Shown piece after piece: positions 1 through 9,736 of a stretch of 39,865 bases of DNA; within the stretch, counting starts at the first letter, position 1; the number at the start of each line of letters is the position of its first letter. Under the pieces are notes generated by a model. It worked only from the letters and a program-made list of their open reading frames with translations, was not told where the DNA came from and ran no database searches. The DNA is from JACDAN01 sp035776735 (lineage in GTDB: Bacteria > Actinomycetota > Thermoleophilia > Gaiellales > Gaiellaceae). The DNA is taken from positions 1 to 39,865 of the forward strand of contig DASSSO010000028.1 of assembly GCA_035776735.1 (NCBI GenBank), in the 5' to 3' direction. A program made the translations under genes and the position numbers.

Positions 1-250
1 ACGAGCTCGCAGAAGTCCGCATCGTCCAGGCCCAGGTGATAGGCGTGGAGGAGCTCGCGGTAGCGGATGAACGGATTCGGCTCGTGGTCCCCGGAGGCGG
101 AGGGGAAGCGGACGGCGGCGAGGTCGAGCTCGCGGCGCAGGACGTGGTCGACGTCATCCTCGCCGGCGTTCGGGCACCGGAAGGGGAACGGCTCGGACGG
201 GCCGGGCTCGGCGCCGCACCCGGCGCAGACGAGGCGGCTGGGCGGCCCGG

Positions 251-254
<4 letters not shown>
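1..254 (-). CDS. PLP-dependent lyase/thiolase-like protein, partial (N-terminus only)
   Basis: The first 84 codons of a gene running off the left edge, on the minus strand. It starts with GTG at 254-252, which overlaps the stop codon of the upstream PLP enzyme (GTGA, 4 bp), so the two are probably translationally coupled. The visible part has a small Cys pattern near the start (LVCAGCG, then FRCPNA) followed by DDVDHVLRREL. This resembles the zinc-ribbon-like N-terminus of threonine-synthase-type fold-II PLP proteins often annotated as PLP-dependent lyase/thiolase. The catalytic part is outside the window, so the assignment is tentative and rests on this motif plus the tandem arrangement with another PLP-fold gene. 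Confidence 0.6.
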
Positions 255-1753
<1,499 letters not shown>

Positions 1754-1907
1754 GGCACCCTCCGGGTTGCTGGATTCGCTTCGATGCTAGGAGCGCCCCG
1801 ACCGCATGGCTTCCGGGGTTCGACGCAGTCGCCATCCGTGGAACCCCGCACCTTGCCGAACGCGAGAAGATGGGTTTGGACAGGCAGCAAGCGGAAGGGA
1901 GAAGACG

Positions 1908-3110
1908 ATGGCAAACGTCCTCTGCGTCCTCTACGACGACCCGGTCGACGGGTATCCGCCCGCGTACGCGCGCGACGGGATCCCGTCGATCGAGCGCTAC
2001 CCGGACGGCCAGTCCACGCCGACGCCGTCCGGCATCGACTTCACGCCCGGCGACCTCCTGGGCAGCGTCTCCGGGGAGCTCGGGCTCCGGCGCTTCCTCG
2101 AGGAGGCCGGGCACGAGCTCGTGGTCACCTCCGACAAGGACGGCGCCGACTCGGAGTTCGACCGGCGGCTGCCCGAGGCCGACGTCGTGATCTCACAGCC
2201 CTTCTGGCCGGCATACCTGACCGCCGAGCGGATCGCCAACGCGCCGAACCTGAAGCTCGCGATCACCGCCGGGATCGGGTCGGACCACGTCGACCTCCAA
2301 GCGGCGATCGACCGGGGCATCACCGTCGCCGAGGTGACGTACTGCAACAGCATCAGCGTCGCCGAGCACGTGGTCATGCTGATCCTCGTCCTGGTGCGGG
2401 ACTACCTCCCGGCACACCAGTGGGCGGTCGACGGCGGATGGAACATCGGCGACGCCGTCTCCCGGTCGTACGACCTCGAGGGGATGCAGGTCGGCACCGT
2501 CGGCGCGGGACGCATCGGCTCCGCCGTGCTGCGCCGGTTGAAGCCCTTCGACGTCGGGCTTCACTACACCGACCGCCACCGGCTCCCGGCCGACGTCGAG
2601 GAGGAGCTCGGCGTCACCTTCCACGACGACGTCGAGTCGCTCGTCGGCGCCTGCGACGTCGTGACGATCAACGCGCCGCTCCATCCGGAGACCGAAGGCC
2701 TCTTCGACGCCGAGCTGATCGGGAAGATGAAGCGGGGCACGTACCTCGTGAACACGGCGCGCGGGAAGATCTGCGACCGCGACGCCGTCGCGCAGGCGTG
2801 CGCGAGCGGCCAGCTCGCGGGCTATGCGGGCGACGTGTGGTTCCCGCAGCCGGCCCCGGGGGACCATCCGTGGCGGGCGATGCCCCACAACGGCATGACC
2901 CCGCACACCTCCGGGACGAGCCTCTCGGCGCAGGCCCGCTATGCGGCGGGCACCCGGGAGATCCTCGAGTGCTGGCTCGAAGGGCGGCCGATTCGCGAGG
3001 AGTACCTGATCGTCCAAGGAGGGACCCTCGCCGGCGCGGGCGCGCACTCCTACAGCGAGGGCGACGCGACCGGCGGCTCGGAGGAGGCCGCGCGCTTCCG
3101 GGCCCGCTGA
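1908..3110 (+). CDS. fdh: NAD-dependent formate dehydrogenase
   Basis: A 400-residue D-2-hydroxyacid-dehydrogenase-family protein that oxidises formate to CO2 with reduction of NAD (EC 1.17.1.9), normally cytosolic. The ATG at 1908 follows GGAAGGGAG (1893-1901); an upstream in-frame ATG at 1806 adds 34 non-family residues. Residues known to be catalytic in Pseudomonas sp. 101 FDH are all present at near-identical positions: Pro98-Phe99, Asn147 (TYCNS), the Rossmann loop VGAGRIG (198-204), Arg285 (NTARG), Asp309 (GDVW), Gln314 and His333 (TPHTSGTS). The full length also matches true FDH rather than a generic hydroxyacid dehydrogenase. It stands alone, with convergent stop codons 3 bp from the next gene. 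It probably supplies NADH from formate or C1 oxidation. Confidence 0.95.
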   Translation: MANVLCVLYDDPVDGYPPAYARDGIPSIERYPDGQSTPTPSGIDFTPGDLLGSVSGELGLRRFLEEAGHELVVTSDKDGADSEFDRRLPEADVVISQPFWPAYLTAERIANAPNLKLAITAGIGSDHVDLQAAIDRGITVAEVTYCNSISVAEHVVMLILVLVRDYLPAHQWAVDGGWNIGDAVSRSYDLEGMQVGTVGAGRIGSAVLRRLKPFDVGLHYTDRHRLPADVEEELGVTFHDDVESLVGACDVVTINAPLHPETEGLFDAELIGKMKRGTYLVNTARGKICDRDAVAQACASGQLAGYAGDVWFPQPAPGDHPWRAMPHNGMTPHTSGTSLSAQARYAAGTREILECWLEGRPIREEYLIVQGGTLAGAGAHSYSEGDATGGSEEAARFRAR

Positions 3111-3113
3111 CGC

Positions 3114-4406
3114 TCAGCCGTCCGGCCGCAACGTGCGGTCGAAGAAGCCGACCACCCGCCGCTCGTACTCCTCCGGCGCGGCGTCGATCGCCCCGGTGTG
3201 CCCGCCGGGCGCCGCCCAGAGCTCCTTCGGGCCCTTCGCGGCCTCGTAGTACTCCTCGGTCAGCGTCTCGCCGCCCTGCCCCGGCGTCGCGTGGATGAAG
3301 AGCACCGGCTCGGTGATCTCGGCGCTCAGGTCGGTCAGGCTGCGGGGCGGTAGGTTGCTGGTGAACACGGCTGTTCCGAGGGTGGAGACGCCGAACAGCC
3401 AGATGTAGGCCAGCTTCCCGGCCCCGTCGACGTGCACGGCCTCGCGCACGGAGCGGATGCCCGCACCCTCTGAGACGACGGCCCTGAGGCCGTCCGTCTC
3501 CGCGGCCTCCTGCAGCATCATCTCGCCGCCCACCGAGAGGCCGACCCCGCCGATGCGGTCGCCCTCGACGTCGGGGCGGGCCCGCAGGTAGGCGACCGCC
3601 GCCTCGATGTCGCGCGTGCCCTCCCAGCCGAGGAGGTTCGGGTCGCCCTCGCTCTCCCCCTCGCCGCGCCGGTCGAAGAGGAGCACGCCGTACCCGTGGC
3701 GGGCGAGCAACCGCGCCGGCTTCTGCGGACCCTTCCGGCCCGGGAACGAGATCACAGCGGCGCCGTTCTTCGAGGGGATGTACCAGCCCTGGAGCCTGAG
3801 GCCGTCGCCGGTCGTGAACGCCACCTCCTCGTACGCCGTTCCGAGGTTCGGGGGCGGCACGAACGCCCGCCCCGTATGGGTGATGACGTACGACTGGGCG
3901 AGCGGGAAGAGGACGAAGAAGGCGCCGAGCAGGAAGCCGGCCGCGAGCAGGGCGCGCCGGAGGTAGCGGCGGACCGGGCGGCCGTCCTTCCTCGTCCTCC
4001 AGAGCGTCACGACGCCGATGCCGACGAGGAGCAGGCCCGCCGGGATCGTCAGCAGGCCCGTGTAGTCGTCGCCGGACAAGCTGCTCTCCCGCAGGTAGTT
4101 CACGGCCTCGATCCCCATCGTCGCCGTGAAGATCCCGACGAAGATCGCGAGCGTCGCCCGAAGGCCGGCGCGGAGGCGCGGGTACCCCCAGGCGAAGAGG
4201 ATGAACAGCCCGACCTGCACCAGGCCTCCCCACAGGTGGTCGCCGGCGGAGGTGCCGGGCTCGGGCTGGAGGAAGCTGTCGTCGAGGGCGTGGAGCGCCC
4301 CGACACCGAGGGCGATCCGGGCGAGGCCCGTCTCGGTGCGAAGGGCCGCAAGGGCGCGCGTCGCAGTCGTCCTCGATTCGACGGACGGATGCACCACTGA
4401 GCCCAT
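3114..4406 (-). CDS. Membrane-anchored alpha/beta hydrolase (paralog 2)
   Basis: A 430-residue protein. The N-terminal third is a membrane domain with about four to five hydrophobic segments between residues 25 and 160. A serine-hydrolase domain follows, with the nucleophile elbow GVGLSVGGEM, an Asp/His-compatible C-terminus (GGHTGAIDAAPEEYERRV) and LLFDRRGEGES typical of dienelactone-hydrolase/BAAT-like folds. Start ATG 4406 lies directly against the TAA stop of its upstream paralog (TAAATG), so translation is probably coupled. The N-termini of the two proteins are very similar (both contain LQPEPGTSAGD), pointing to tandem duplication. Substrate is unknown. The catalytic domain probably faces outside, after the last transmembrane segment, but topology was not computed. 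Confidence 0.8.
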   Translation of the reverse strand: MGSVVHPSVESRTTATRALAALRTETGLARIALGVGALHALDDSFLQPEPGTSAGDHLWGGLVQVGLFILFAWGYPRLRAGLRATLAIFVGIFTATMGIEAVNYLRESSLSGDDYTGLLTIPAGLLLVGIGVVTLWRTRKDGRPVRRYLRRALLAAGFLLGAFFVLFPLAQSYVITHTGRAFVPPPNLGTAYEEVAFTTGDGLRLQGWYIPSKNGAAVISFPGRKGPQKPARLLARHGYGVLLFDRRGEGESEGDPNLLGWEGTRDIEAAVAYLRARPDVEGDRIGGVGLSVGGEMMLQEAAETDGLRAVVSEGAGIRSVREAVHVDGAGKLAYIWLFGVSTLGTAVFTSNLPPRSLTDLSAEITEPVLFIHATPGQGGETLTEEYYEAAKGPKELWAAPGGHTGAIDAAPEEYERRVVGFFDRTLRPDG

Positions 4407-5702
4407 TTAACCGCGCAGAGCCGCGTCGAAGAACGCAATCACCCGCCGCTCGTACTCCTTCGGCTGGGCCTCGAAGCCGCCCGTGTGCTTGGAGCCGGAA
4501 ACCTCCCAGCTCGCCTTCGGGTTGCCGGCGGCCGCGTAGTACTTGGGCTGTCTCGTGCTTTCGCCGCCGATTCCGATCGGCGCATGGATCAGGAAGAGGG
4601 GGGTCGGCGAGATCCGCCCGATCCGGTCCACGATCGGCGGAGGCGGACCGTGGTTTCCGAAGACGGTCACGGCGGCCGTCATCATCGCCAGCATCGGCTC
4701 GCCGGTCAGCCGGCCCGGCCCCGACAGGTCTTCGTCTCCTACGCGGCTGCCTGCGCCTTCCGAGATCACGGCCTTGAAGCCGTTCGACTGAGCGGCGGCT
4801 TCGAGCAGCATCTCGCCGCCGATCGAGAACCCGATCGCGCCGATTCGGTCCGGATCGACGTCCGGGCGGCGCCGGAGGTAGTCGAGGCCGCCGTGGAGAT
4901 CGCGGTCTCCCGCCCAGCGAACGGTGTCACCTTCGCTCGAGCCCTGCCCTCGAGGGGTGAGGAGCAGCACGCCGTAGCCGTGACGGATGAGCATTCGAGC
5001 CTCTCCCGGATTCGTCGCTCCGGGGAAGAGGATCACGGCTGCGCGGTTCTTCGAAGGGACGTAGAAGGCGCTCAGGTCGATCGAGTCGCTCGTGGTGACC
5101 GCGACGCTCTCGTACGGCACACCGAGCTCCGGCGTCACGACCCCGCGACCGGTGTGCGTGTAGATGTAGGCGAAGCCGACCGGGAAGACGACGAACCAGA
5201 GGATTGCGAGGGCCAGAAACGGCGCCCCGACCGCGATCGCGAGACGGCGCAGGTAGCGCTGCGAACGAGTTCCGTCCGTGCGACGCGCCTTCCAGAGGAT
5301 GATCCGTCCGGCAAGGAGCAGCGCGACCCCCGCCGCGAGAGCGAGGAAGCCCGTGTAGTGGTCGCCCGACACGTCACCCTCCAGGGTGAAGTACACCGCC
5401 GGGACGCCGACGGTGATCCCGAGCGCGCCGAACGTCATCGCCGTAGCCGCCCGCACGCCGGCGCGCAGGCGTGGGTAGATCGCCGCCACTGCCGCCAGCA
5501 CCGCGATCGGGATGAGCCCGCTCGCTAGTTGATCGCCCGCAGAGGTGCCCGGCTCGGGCTGGAGGTAGTTCTCGTCGACGATGTGAAGCGCGACGACGGC
5601 CAGAGCTAGGCGAACGAGGCCGACCTCCGTGCGAAGGGCCGCCGCGACTCGCGTCGCGACGGCCCTTCCGGATTCGGCCGACGGATGAGCGACCGTCGAC
5701 AT
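4407..5702 (-). CDS. Membrane-anchored alpha/beta hydrolase (paralog 1)
   Basis: A 431-residue paralog of the downstream gene with the same layout: an N-terminal conserved segment (LQPEPGTSAGD), several hydrophobic helices up to about residue 185, then an alpha/beta-hydrolase domain with nucleophile elbow GAIGFSIGGEM, LLLTPRGQGSSEGD and a C-terminal His region (SGSKHTGGFEAQPKEYERRV). It is the first large gene of the operon. A 9-codon minicistron ending 9 nt before its ATG has the better ribosome-binding site, and its GGGG spacer may act as a weak SD here. It is divergent from the MMPL transporter. The physiological substrate cannot be told from sequence. Confidence 0.8.
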   Translation of the reverse strand: MSTVAHPSAESGRAVATRVAAALRTEVGLVRLALAVVALHIVDENYLQPEPGTSAGDQLASGLIPIAVLAAVAAIYPRLRAGVRAATAMTFGALGITVGVPAVYFTLEGDVSGDHYTGFLALAAGVALLLAGRIILWKARRTDGTRSQRYLRRLAIAVGAPFLALAILWFVVFPVGFAYIYTHTGRGVVTPELGVPYESVAVTTSDSIDLSAFYVPSKNRAAVILFPGATNPGEARMLIRHGYGVLLLTPRGQGSSEGDTVRWAGDRDLHGGLDYLRRRPDVDPDRIGAIGFSIGGEMLLEAAAQSNGFKAVISEGAGSRVGDEDLSGPGRLTGEPMLAMMTAAVTVFGNHGPPPPIVDRIGRISPTPLFLIHAPIGIGGESTRQPKYYAAAGNPKASWEVSGSKHTGGFEAQPKEYERRVIAFFDAALRG

Positions 5703-5711
5703 ACCAGCCCC

Positions 5712-5741
5712 TTAACCGGCTTTCTTGATCCTGTCGCTCAT
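5712..5741 (-). CDS. 9-residue leader minicistron (MSDRIKKAG)
   Basis: A very short ORF read on the minus strand: ATG 5741-5739, stop TAA 5714-5712, encoding MSDRIKKAG. It is preceded at 4-nt spacing by a strong AAAGGAG Shine-Dalgarno sequence, better than that of any other gene in this operon. Its stop lies 9 nt before the ATG of the downstream hydrolase. This arrangement could allow translational coupling or regulation. It might alternatively be the eroded start of a longer protein: the first residues resemble those of small basic stress proteins of the CsbD type, which is only a guess. Confidence 0.35.
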   Translation of the reverse strand: MSDRIKKAG

Positions 5742-5787
5742 GGAACTCCTTTCGGTCGGTTGCGTGAGCACGAGACCACGCCACCAT

Positions 5788-5825
5788 CAGGAGCTCCTGG
5801 CAGGGACCTGTGAAACTCCTGTGAA
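5788..5825. repeat. Palindrome plus 11-bp-spaced direct repeat between divergent genes
   Basis: The divergent intergenic region contains a perfect 12-bp palindrome CAGGAGCTCCTG (5788-5799), then two direct copies of CCTGTGAA (5807-5814 and 5818-5825) spaced exactly 11 bp, one helical turn. Such an arrangement is compatible with a transcription factor site controlling the MMPL transporter and/or the hydrolase operon. No regulator gene is adjacent, so this is a suggestion only. Confidence 0.25.
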
Positions 5826-5892
5826 CGAGTCCGATGAGTTCTGCGGCGTCGGGCAGTCTCTAGGGAAGGACCCGACAGGAGGGGGCGAGCTC

Positions 5893-8208
5893 ATGACGGA
5901 TCACGACCGCGATACCGAGGGGAATCCCGCGACGGCGCCGAGCGTTGAACCACCCATGCGGGAACGCCGCCTGGCCCACGAGCGACTCTCGACGGGCGCG
6001 CTCGCACGCTGGACGCGGGCGTGCGCCACGCACCCGTGGCGCGTCGTCGGCGCCTGGGTCGGCATCGTCGTCGTCCTGGTCGCCCTCGTCTCGACCGTCG
6101 GCGGCGACCTCCGCGACGAGTTCGAGATCCCCGGCTCCGACACGCAGCGGGCAACCGACCTGATCGAGTCCGAGTTCGCCGAGGAGCAGGGCGGCGTCCT
6201 CAACCTCGTCTTCGCCGCGCCGCCGGGCGAGCGGCTCGACACGCCCGAGCGCAAGGCCGCGGTCGAGGACGCCGTCGCGCGCCTGAAGACGCAGGAGTTC
6301 CAGGCGACGAAGGACACGGCCGGCCTCGAGAGCGTCGGCGATCCGTTCAGCGACGACACGTTCTCCGACGACGGCCGCATCGCCTACGCGGAGGCCCAGT
6401 TCGACCGCGTCATCTACGAGAAGGACCGGGAGGCCGTCGTGGCCGTCCAGGAGGCCGTCCGGGAGGAGGTCGAGCCGGCCGGCGTGACCGCCGAGTTCAA
6501 CGGCGACGCCGAGTTCCCGCCGATCGAGCAGGGAACCCAGGAGCTGCTCGGCCTGATGGCCGCGCTCCTCGTGCTGCTCGTCGTCTTCCGCACCTTCGTC
6601 GCGGCCGCGATGCCGATCGTGCTCGCTCTCACGGCGGTCGCGAGCGCGTTCCTCCTGCTCTTCATCCTCGCCGGCCTGACCGACATCAACACGATCACGC
6701 CGCTGCTCGTGTCGATGATCGGCCTCGGGGTCGGCATCGACTACTCGCTTTTCATCGTCACCCGTTTCCGGCAGCTGCTCCACGAGGGCCTGTCGCCTGC
6801 CGACGCCGCGGCCGAGGCCGGCGCCTCCGCCGGCCGCGCGGTGCTGTTCGCCGGGCTTACCGTGGCGATCTCCGTGACCGGGCTCGCCTTCTTCGGGCTC
6901 GACTTCGTCACCAAGCTCGGCATCGGCTCGGCGCTCGGGGTGCTGACCACGGTGCTGATCGCGAACTCGCTGCTCCTCGCCGTGCTGCGCCTGCTCGGGC
7001 ACAAGATCGACCGCCTGAAGGTGCCGTTCCTGCGCCCGATCGACGACTCGGAGGCGGCCCGGGAACGGACGCTGATCGCGCGCTGGGGGCGCTTCGTGAC
7101 CGCGAACGCGAAGGTCGTGTTCGTCGTCCTGCTGCTGGCTGGTCTGGCGCTCGCGGGGACGTCGGCGCTCGTGCGACTCGGCGCTGCCGACCAGGGCACG
7201 CAGCCGGACGAGCAGACCGCCCGGCGCGCCTACGACCTGCTCGCGGAGGGCTTCGGGGCCGGCTTCAACGGGCCGATCCCGATCGTCGTCGACGTCAACG
7301 GGGACGAGGAAGCGCCGCAGCGGATCTACGAGCGCGTGCGGAACCTCGAGGGCGTCGCTTCCGCCGGCGAGCCGCAGTTCAATGACCCGAGGACGGTGGC
7401 ACTCGTCTTCGTCACGCCGGACTCGGCGCCGCAGGACGAGCGGACCGAGGAGCTCGTCGACCGCCTGCGCTCGGACGTCATCCCCGGAGCCGTCGAGCGC
7501 GGCGACGCCGTCGCGTACGTCTCCGGCCTGACGGCCGCCTTTTCGGACATCGGCGACCGGATCATGGAGCGCCTGCCGCTCTTCCTCCTCTACATCATCG
7601 GCGTCACGTTCATCGTGCTTGCGATGGCCTTCCGGTCGATCGTGATCTCGCTCGCGGCGGCATTCACGACCATCCTGTCCGCGTTCGTGGGCTTCGGCGT
7701 GCTCACGCTGATCGTCCAGGAGGGGTACCTGCTGGAGCTGATGGGGCTCGACCGGACGGGCCCGATCGAGACGTTCGTGCCGCCGATCGCCTTCGCGATC
7801 CTGTTCGGCCTCTCGATGGACTACATGGTCTTCCTGATGAGCCGCATCAGGGAGGAGCACGTCCACGGCCTGCAGACGCGGGAAGCGGTTGAGCACGGCA
7901 TCGCCGCGATCGGCCGGGTGGTCGTCGCCGCGGCGCTGATCATGGGCACCGTCTTCGCGGCCTTCATCCTCACCTCCGACCGGATCTCGAAGGAGTTCGG
8001 GATCCTGCTCGCGGTCGCGATCCTGACCGACGCGCTCGTCGTGAAGATGACGCTCGTGCCGGCGTTCCTGACCTGGCTGGGCGAGAAGTCCTGGTACATC
8101 CCGGGCTGGCTCGACCGGCTGCTGCCGAACATCACGATCGAGCCGCCGCACGACGCGGAGGCACCGGCGAGGGTCGGCGAGCCGGCCGAGGTCTCCGTCC
8201 GGCCCTGA
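5893..8208 (+). CDS. MMPL/RND-family transporter
   Basis: A 771-residue membrane protein of the MmpL-type RND superfamily, which exports lipids or hydrophobic compounds using the proton gradient. The ATG at 5893 follows AGGAGGGGG (5877-5885); reading further upstream would add 56 unlikely residues. After a charged cytoplasmic N-terminus there is TM1 (GAWVGIVVVLVALVS), a periplasmic domain, a block of five helices with GLGVGIDYSLFIVTRFR (the RND TM4 motif with Asp-Tyr), a second periplasmic domain, and a second five-helix block with the matching FGLSMDYMVFLMSRIREE. The duplication is thus complete with both Asp-Tyr pairs. Length fits the shorter actinobacterial MMPL proteins. Substrate is unknown. 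Confidence 0.92.
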   Translation: MTDHDRDTEGNPATAPSVEPPMRERRLAHERLSTGALARWTRACATHPWRVVGAWVGIVVVLVALVSTVGGDLRDEFEIPGSDTQRATDLIESEFAEEQGGVLNLVFAAPPGERLDTPERKAAVEDAVARLKTQEFQATKDTAGLESVGDPFSDDTFSDDGRIAYAEAQFDRVIYEKDREAVVAVQEAVREEVEPAGVTAEFNGDAEFPPIEQGTQELLGLMAALLVLLVVFRTFVAAAMPIVLALTAVASAFLLLFILAGLTDINTITPLLVSMIGLGVGIDYSLFIVTRFRQLLHEGLSPADAAAEAGASAGRAVLFAGLTVAISVTGLAFFGLDFVTKLGIGSALGVLTTVLIANSLLLAVLRLLGHKIDRLKVPFLRPIDDSEAARERTLIARWGRFVTANAKVVFVVLLLAGLALAGTSALVRLGAADQGTQPDEQTARRAYDLLAEGFGAGFNGPIPIVVDVNGDEEAPQRIYERVRNLEGVASAGEPQFNDPRTVALVFVTPDSAPQDERTEELVDRLRSDVIPGAVERGDAVAYVSGLTAAFSDIGDRIMERLPLFLLYIIGVTFIVLAMAFRSIVISLAAAFTTILSAFVGFGVLTLIVQEGYLLELMGLDRTGPIETFVPPIAFAILFGLSMDYMVFLMSRIREEHVHGLQTREAVEHGIAAIGRVVVAAALIMGTVFAAFILTSDRISKEFGILLAVAILTDALVVKMTLVPAFLTWLGEKSWYIPGWLDRLLPNITIEPPHDAEAPARVGEPAEVSVRP

Positions 8209-8221
8209 CCCGGGAGAAGGC

Positions 8222-8806
8222 CTGGAGTACTTCGTCTACTGCCGCGACCGGCCGGGCACCGGCGGGCTGCGCGAGCAGCTCGTCGAGGCCCACTGGTCGT
8301 ACATGGACGGCTACTCGGAGCGGATGGTCGCCCGCGGGCCAACGCTCGCCGAGGACGGTGAGACGGCGACCGGGAGCATGCACATCGTCGACCTGCCCGA
8401 CGCCGAGGCGGCACGGGCGTTCGCCTTCGAGGAGCCGAACTACGCGGCCGGCGTCTACGACGAGGTGACGATCAGGCGCTGGCACAACGCGCTGGGACGC
8501 ACGATGTGGGAGTTCGCGGGCGGCGCCGAGGGCGGCCCGCGCTTCCTCGTCATCGGCCACCGCGGCACCGAGACGGCTACGGCCGCCGACGGCTTGGCCG
8601 ACTTCGCCGACGAGCACCGGGATAGTCTGATCCTGTGCGGACCGCTGCTGTCCGACGACGGCTCCGAGTGCATCGGCGCCGCTTTGGCGGTCGAGGCGCC
8701 CGCTCGCGAGGCGGTCAAGGCGCTCGTGGCTGGGGACGCCCTTGCGGGGACAGGGCTCTGCGAGCGTGCCGAGATCCATCGCTGGCAGTTCGGCGGCCGG
8801 CGCTGA
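8222..8806 (+). CDS. Tandem YciI-like domain protein, probable CTG start
   Basis: Two YciI-type alpha/beta ferredoxin-like domains in one chain of about 194 residues: the first begins EYFVYCRDRPG with the AHWSYM helix, the second begins FLVIGHRG. YciI domains occur in small enzymes or dimeric stress proteins; no function is assigned. The first ATG in frame (8303) would delete the first beta strand and half the helix of domain one. Family-conserved residues continue in frame upstream to CTG at 8222, which has GGGAG at 8212-8216, 5 nt away. No ATG, GTG or TTG lies between. The gene follows the MMPL stop by 13 nt, so it is co-transcribed with it. Start is uncertain, coding frame is not. Confidence 0.7.
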   Translation: MEYFVYCRDRPGTGGLREQLVEAHWSYMDGYSERMVARGPTLAEDGETATGSMHIVDLPDAEAARAFAFEEPNYAAGVYDEVTIRRWHNALGRTMWEFAGGAEGGPRFLVIGHRGTETATAADGLADFADEHRDSLILCGPLLSDDGSECIGAALAVEAPAREAVKALVAGDALAGTGLCERAEIHRWQFGGRR

Positions 8807-8831
8807 CGCGCTCCCGCGGGTCGAGTAGCGT
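8803..8831 (+). promoter_or_regulatory. Candidate promoter for tail-tube genes (CTGACG-17-TAGCGT)
   Basis: A -35-like CTGACG (8803-8808) and a -10-like TAGCGT (8826-8831) are separated by 17 bp. Transcription would begin at or just before the ATG at 8841, so the mRNA could be leaderless, which agrees with the lack of a Shine-Dalgarno sequence there. Pattern match only. Confidence 0.35.
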
Positions 8832-8840
8832 CGGCTGCTG

Positions 8841-9278
8841 ATGCCGCCGCGCGAGCCCGAGCCGCTGCTCGGAAAGAGCCACTTCCGCGTCCGGATCGGC
8901 CGCCGCGAGCTCGGCTTCGCCGAGGTCGGGCGGCTCACCTCCGAGACCGACCTGACCCTGCCCGACCAGCCGCACGACCGCCTCGAGACCGTCGTCCTCC
9001 GGCGGGCCCTGACCGGGTCCCGTGAGCTCTACGAGTGGCGGCGGCGCATCGTGGACGGGATCGCCGACCGGCGCCCGGTGACGATCAGCCAGCTCGACGG
9101 GCCGGGCGGGAGGATCGTCAACTCGTGGCGCCTCGAGCGCGCGTGGCCCTGCCGCTGGTCCGGCCCCGCCTTCAACGCCGCGGAGACCGGGCTCGCATAC
9201 GAGGAGCTCGAGCTCGCCTTCGACGACCTCGTCTGGCTGGAGCCGCGACGACCCCCCAAGCGAACCCAAGGAGGCTGA
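8841..9278 (+). CDS. Phage tail-tube-like protein (T4 gp19 family), first copy
   Basis: A 145-residue protein of the T4 gp19-type tail-tube family, which stacks in hexameric rings to form the inner tube of contractile phage tails and extracellular injection systems. Family signs are an N-terminal strand FRVRIGRRELGFAEV, the central LRRALTGSRELYEWRRRI, the strand NSWRLERAWPCRWSGPAFNA and the terminal YEELELAFDDLVWLE. It starts at ATG 8841 with no clear ribosome-binding site. Its stop lies 1 nt before the next, homologous gene. No sheath, baseplate, spike or AAA ATPase gene is nearby, so the pair is an orphan within this window. Confidence 0.75.
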   Translation: MPPREPEPLLGKSHFRVRIGRRELGFAEVGRLTSETDLTLPDQPHDRLETVVLRRALTGSRELYEWRRRIVDGIADRRPVTISQLDGPGGRIVNSWRLERAWPCRWSGPAFNAAETGLAYEELELAFDDLVWLEPRRPPKRTQGG

Positions 9279-9279
9279 G

Positions 9280-9732
9280 ATGGCCGTCCAACGCGCCTTC
9301 CCCTACGCGCAGTTCAACTTCCTCGTCGACCTCGGCACCGGGGGGACGGACGGACCGCGGGCGGGATTCCAGGAGTGCAGCCCGATCGGCATGACGGTCG
9401 AGGTCGTCGAGTACCGGAACGGCAACGACCGGGAGAACAACGTCCGCAAGCTGACCGGGCTCGCCCGGGCTGAGGACGTCACCCTCCGCCGCGGCATCAT
9501 CGGCTCGCTCGACCTCTACCAGTGGCTCGACCAGATCCGCAACGGCGACCAGGGCGCCGTCCGAACGGTCGTCATCCACCTGCAGAGCGAGGACCACACG
9601 GCGGTCGTCCAGAGCTGGAAGCTGCTCCGGGCGCGTATCGTCAGGCATGTCAGCGGGCCGTTCGACGCACGCGCCACCGACGTGGCGATGGAGGAGCTGA
9701 CGCTCGCGTACGAGCGCCTCGAGCTCGAGTAG
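9280..9732 (+). CDS. Phage tail-tube-like protein (T4 gp19 family), second copy
   Basis: A 150-residue gp19-type tail-tube homologue and the better family match of the two: it starts AFPYAQFNFLVDLG, has FQECSPIGMTVEVVEYRNGND (typical of tube proteins of contractile injection systems), LRRGIIGSLDLYQWLDQI, and ends VAMEELTLAYERLELE. ATG 9280 follows a strong AAGGAGG (9269-9275 area). It is co-transcribed with the first copy, whose stop it nearly touches. Two tube paralogs are common in extracellular contractile injection systems, but the remaining machinery is not in this window. Confidence 0.8.
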   Translation: MAVQRAFPYAQFNFLVDLGTGGTDGPRAGFQECSPIGMTVEVVEYRNGNDRENNVRKLTGLARAEDVTLRRGIIGSLDLYQWLDQIRNGDQGAVRTVVIHLQSEDHTAVVQSWKLLRARIVRHVSGPFDARATDVAMEELTLAYERLELE

Positions 9733-9736
9733 CCGC

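Noticed and set aside
1908..3110. Formate dehydrogenase as a BMC cofactor-recycling enzyme
   Set aside because: It has no encapsulation peptide, lies about 19 kb from the operon and on the other strand; no link is visible.
5860..8151. 763-codon minus-strand frame opposite the MMPL transporter
   Set aside because: Antisense shadow with runs of charged residues and no recognisable domain.
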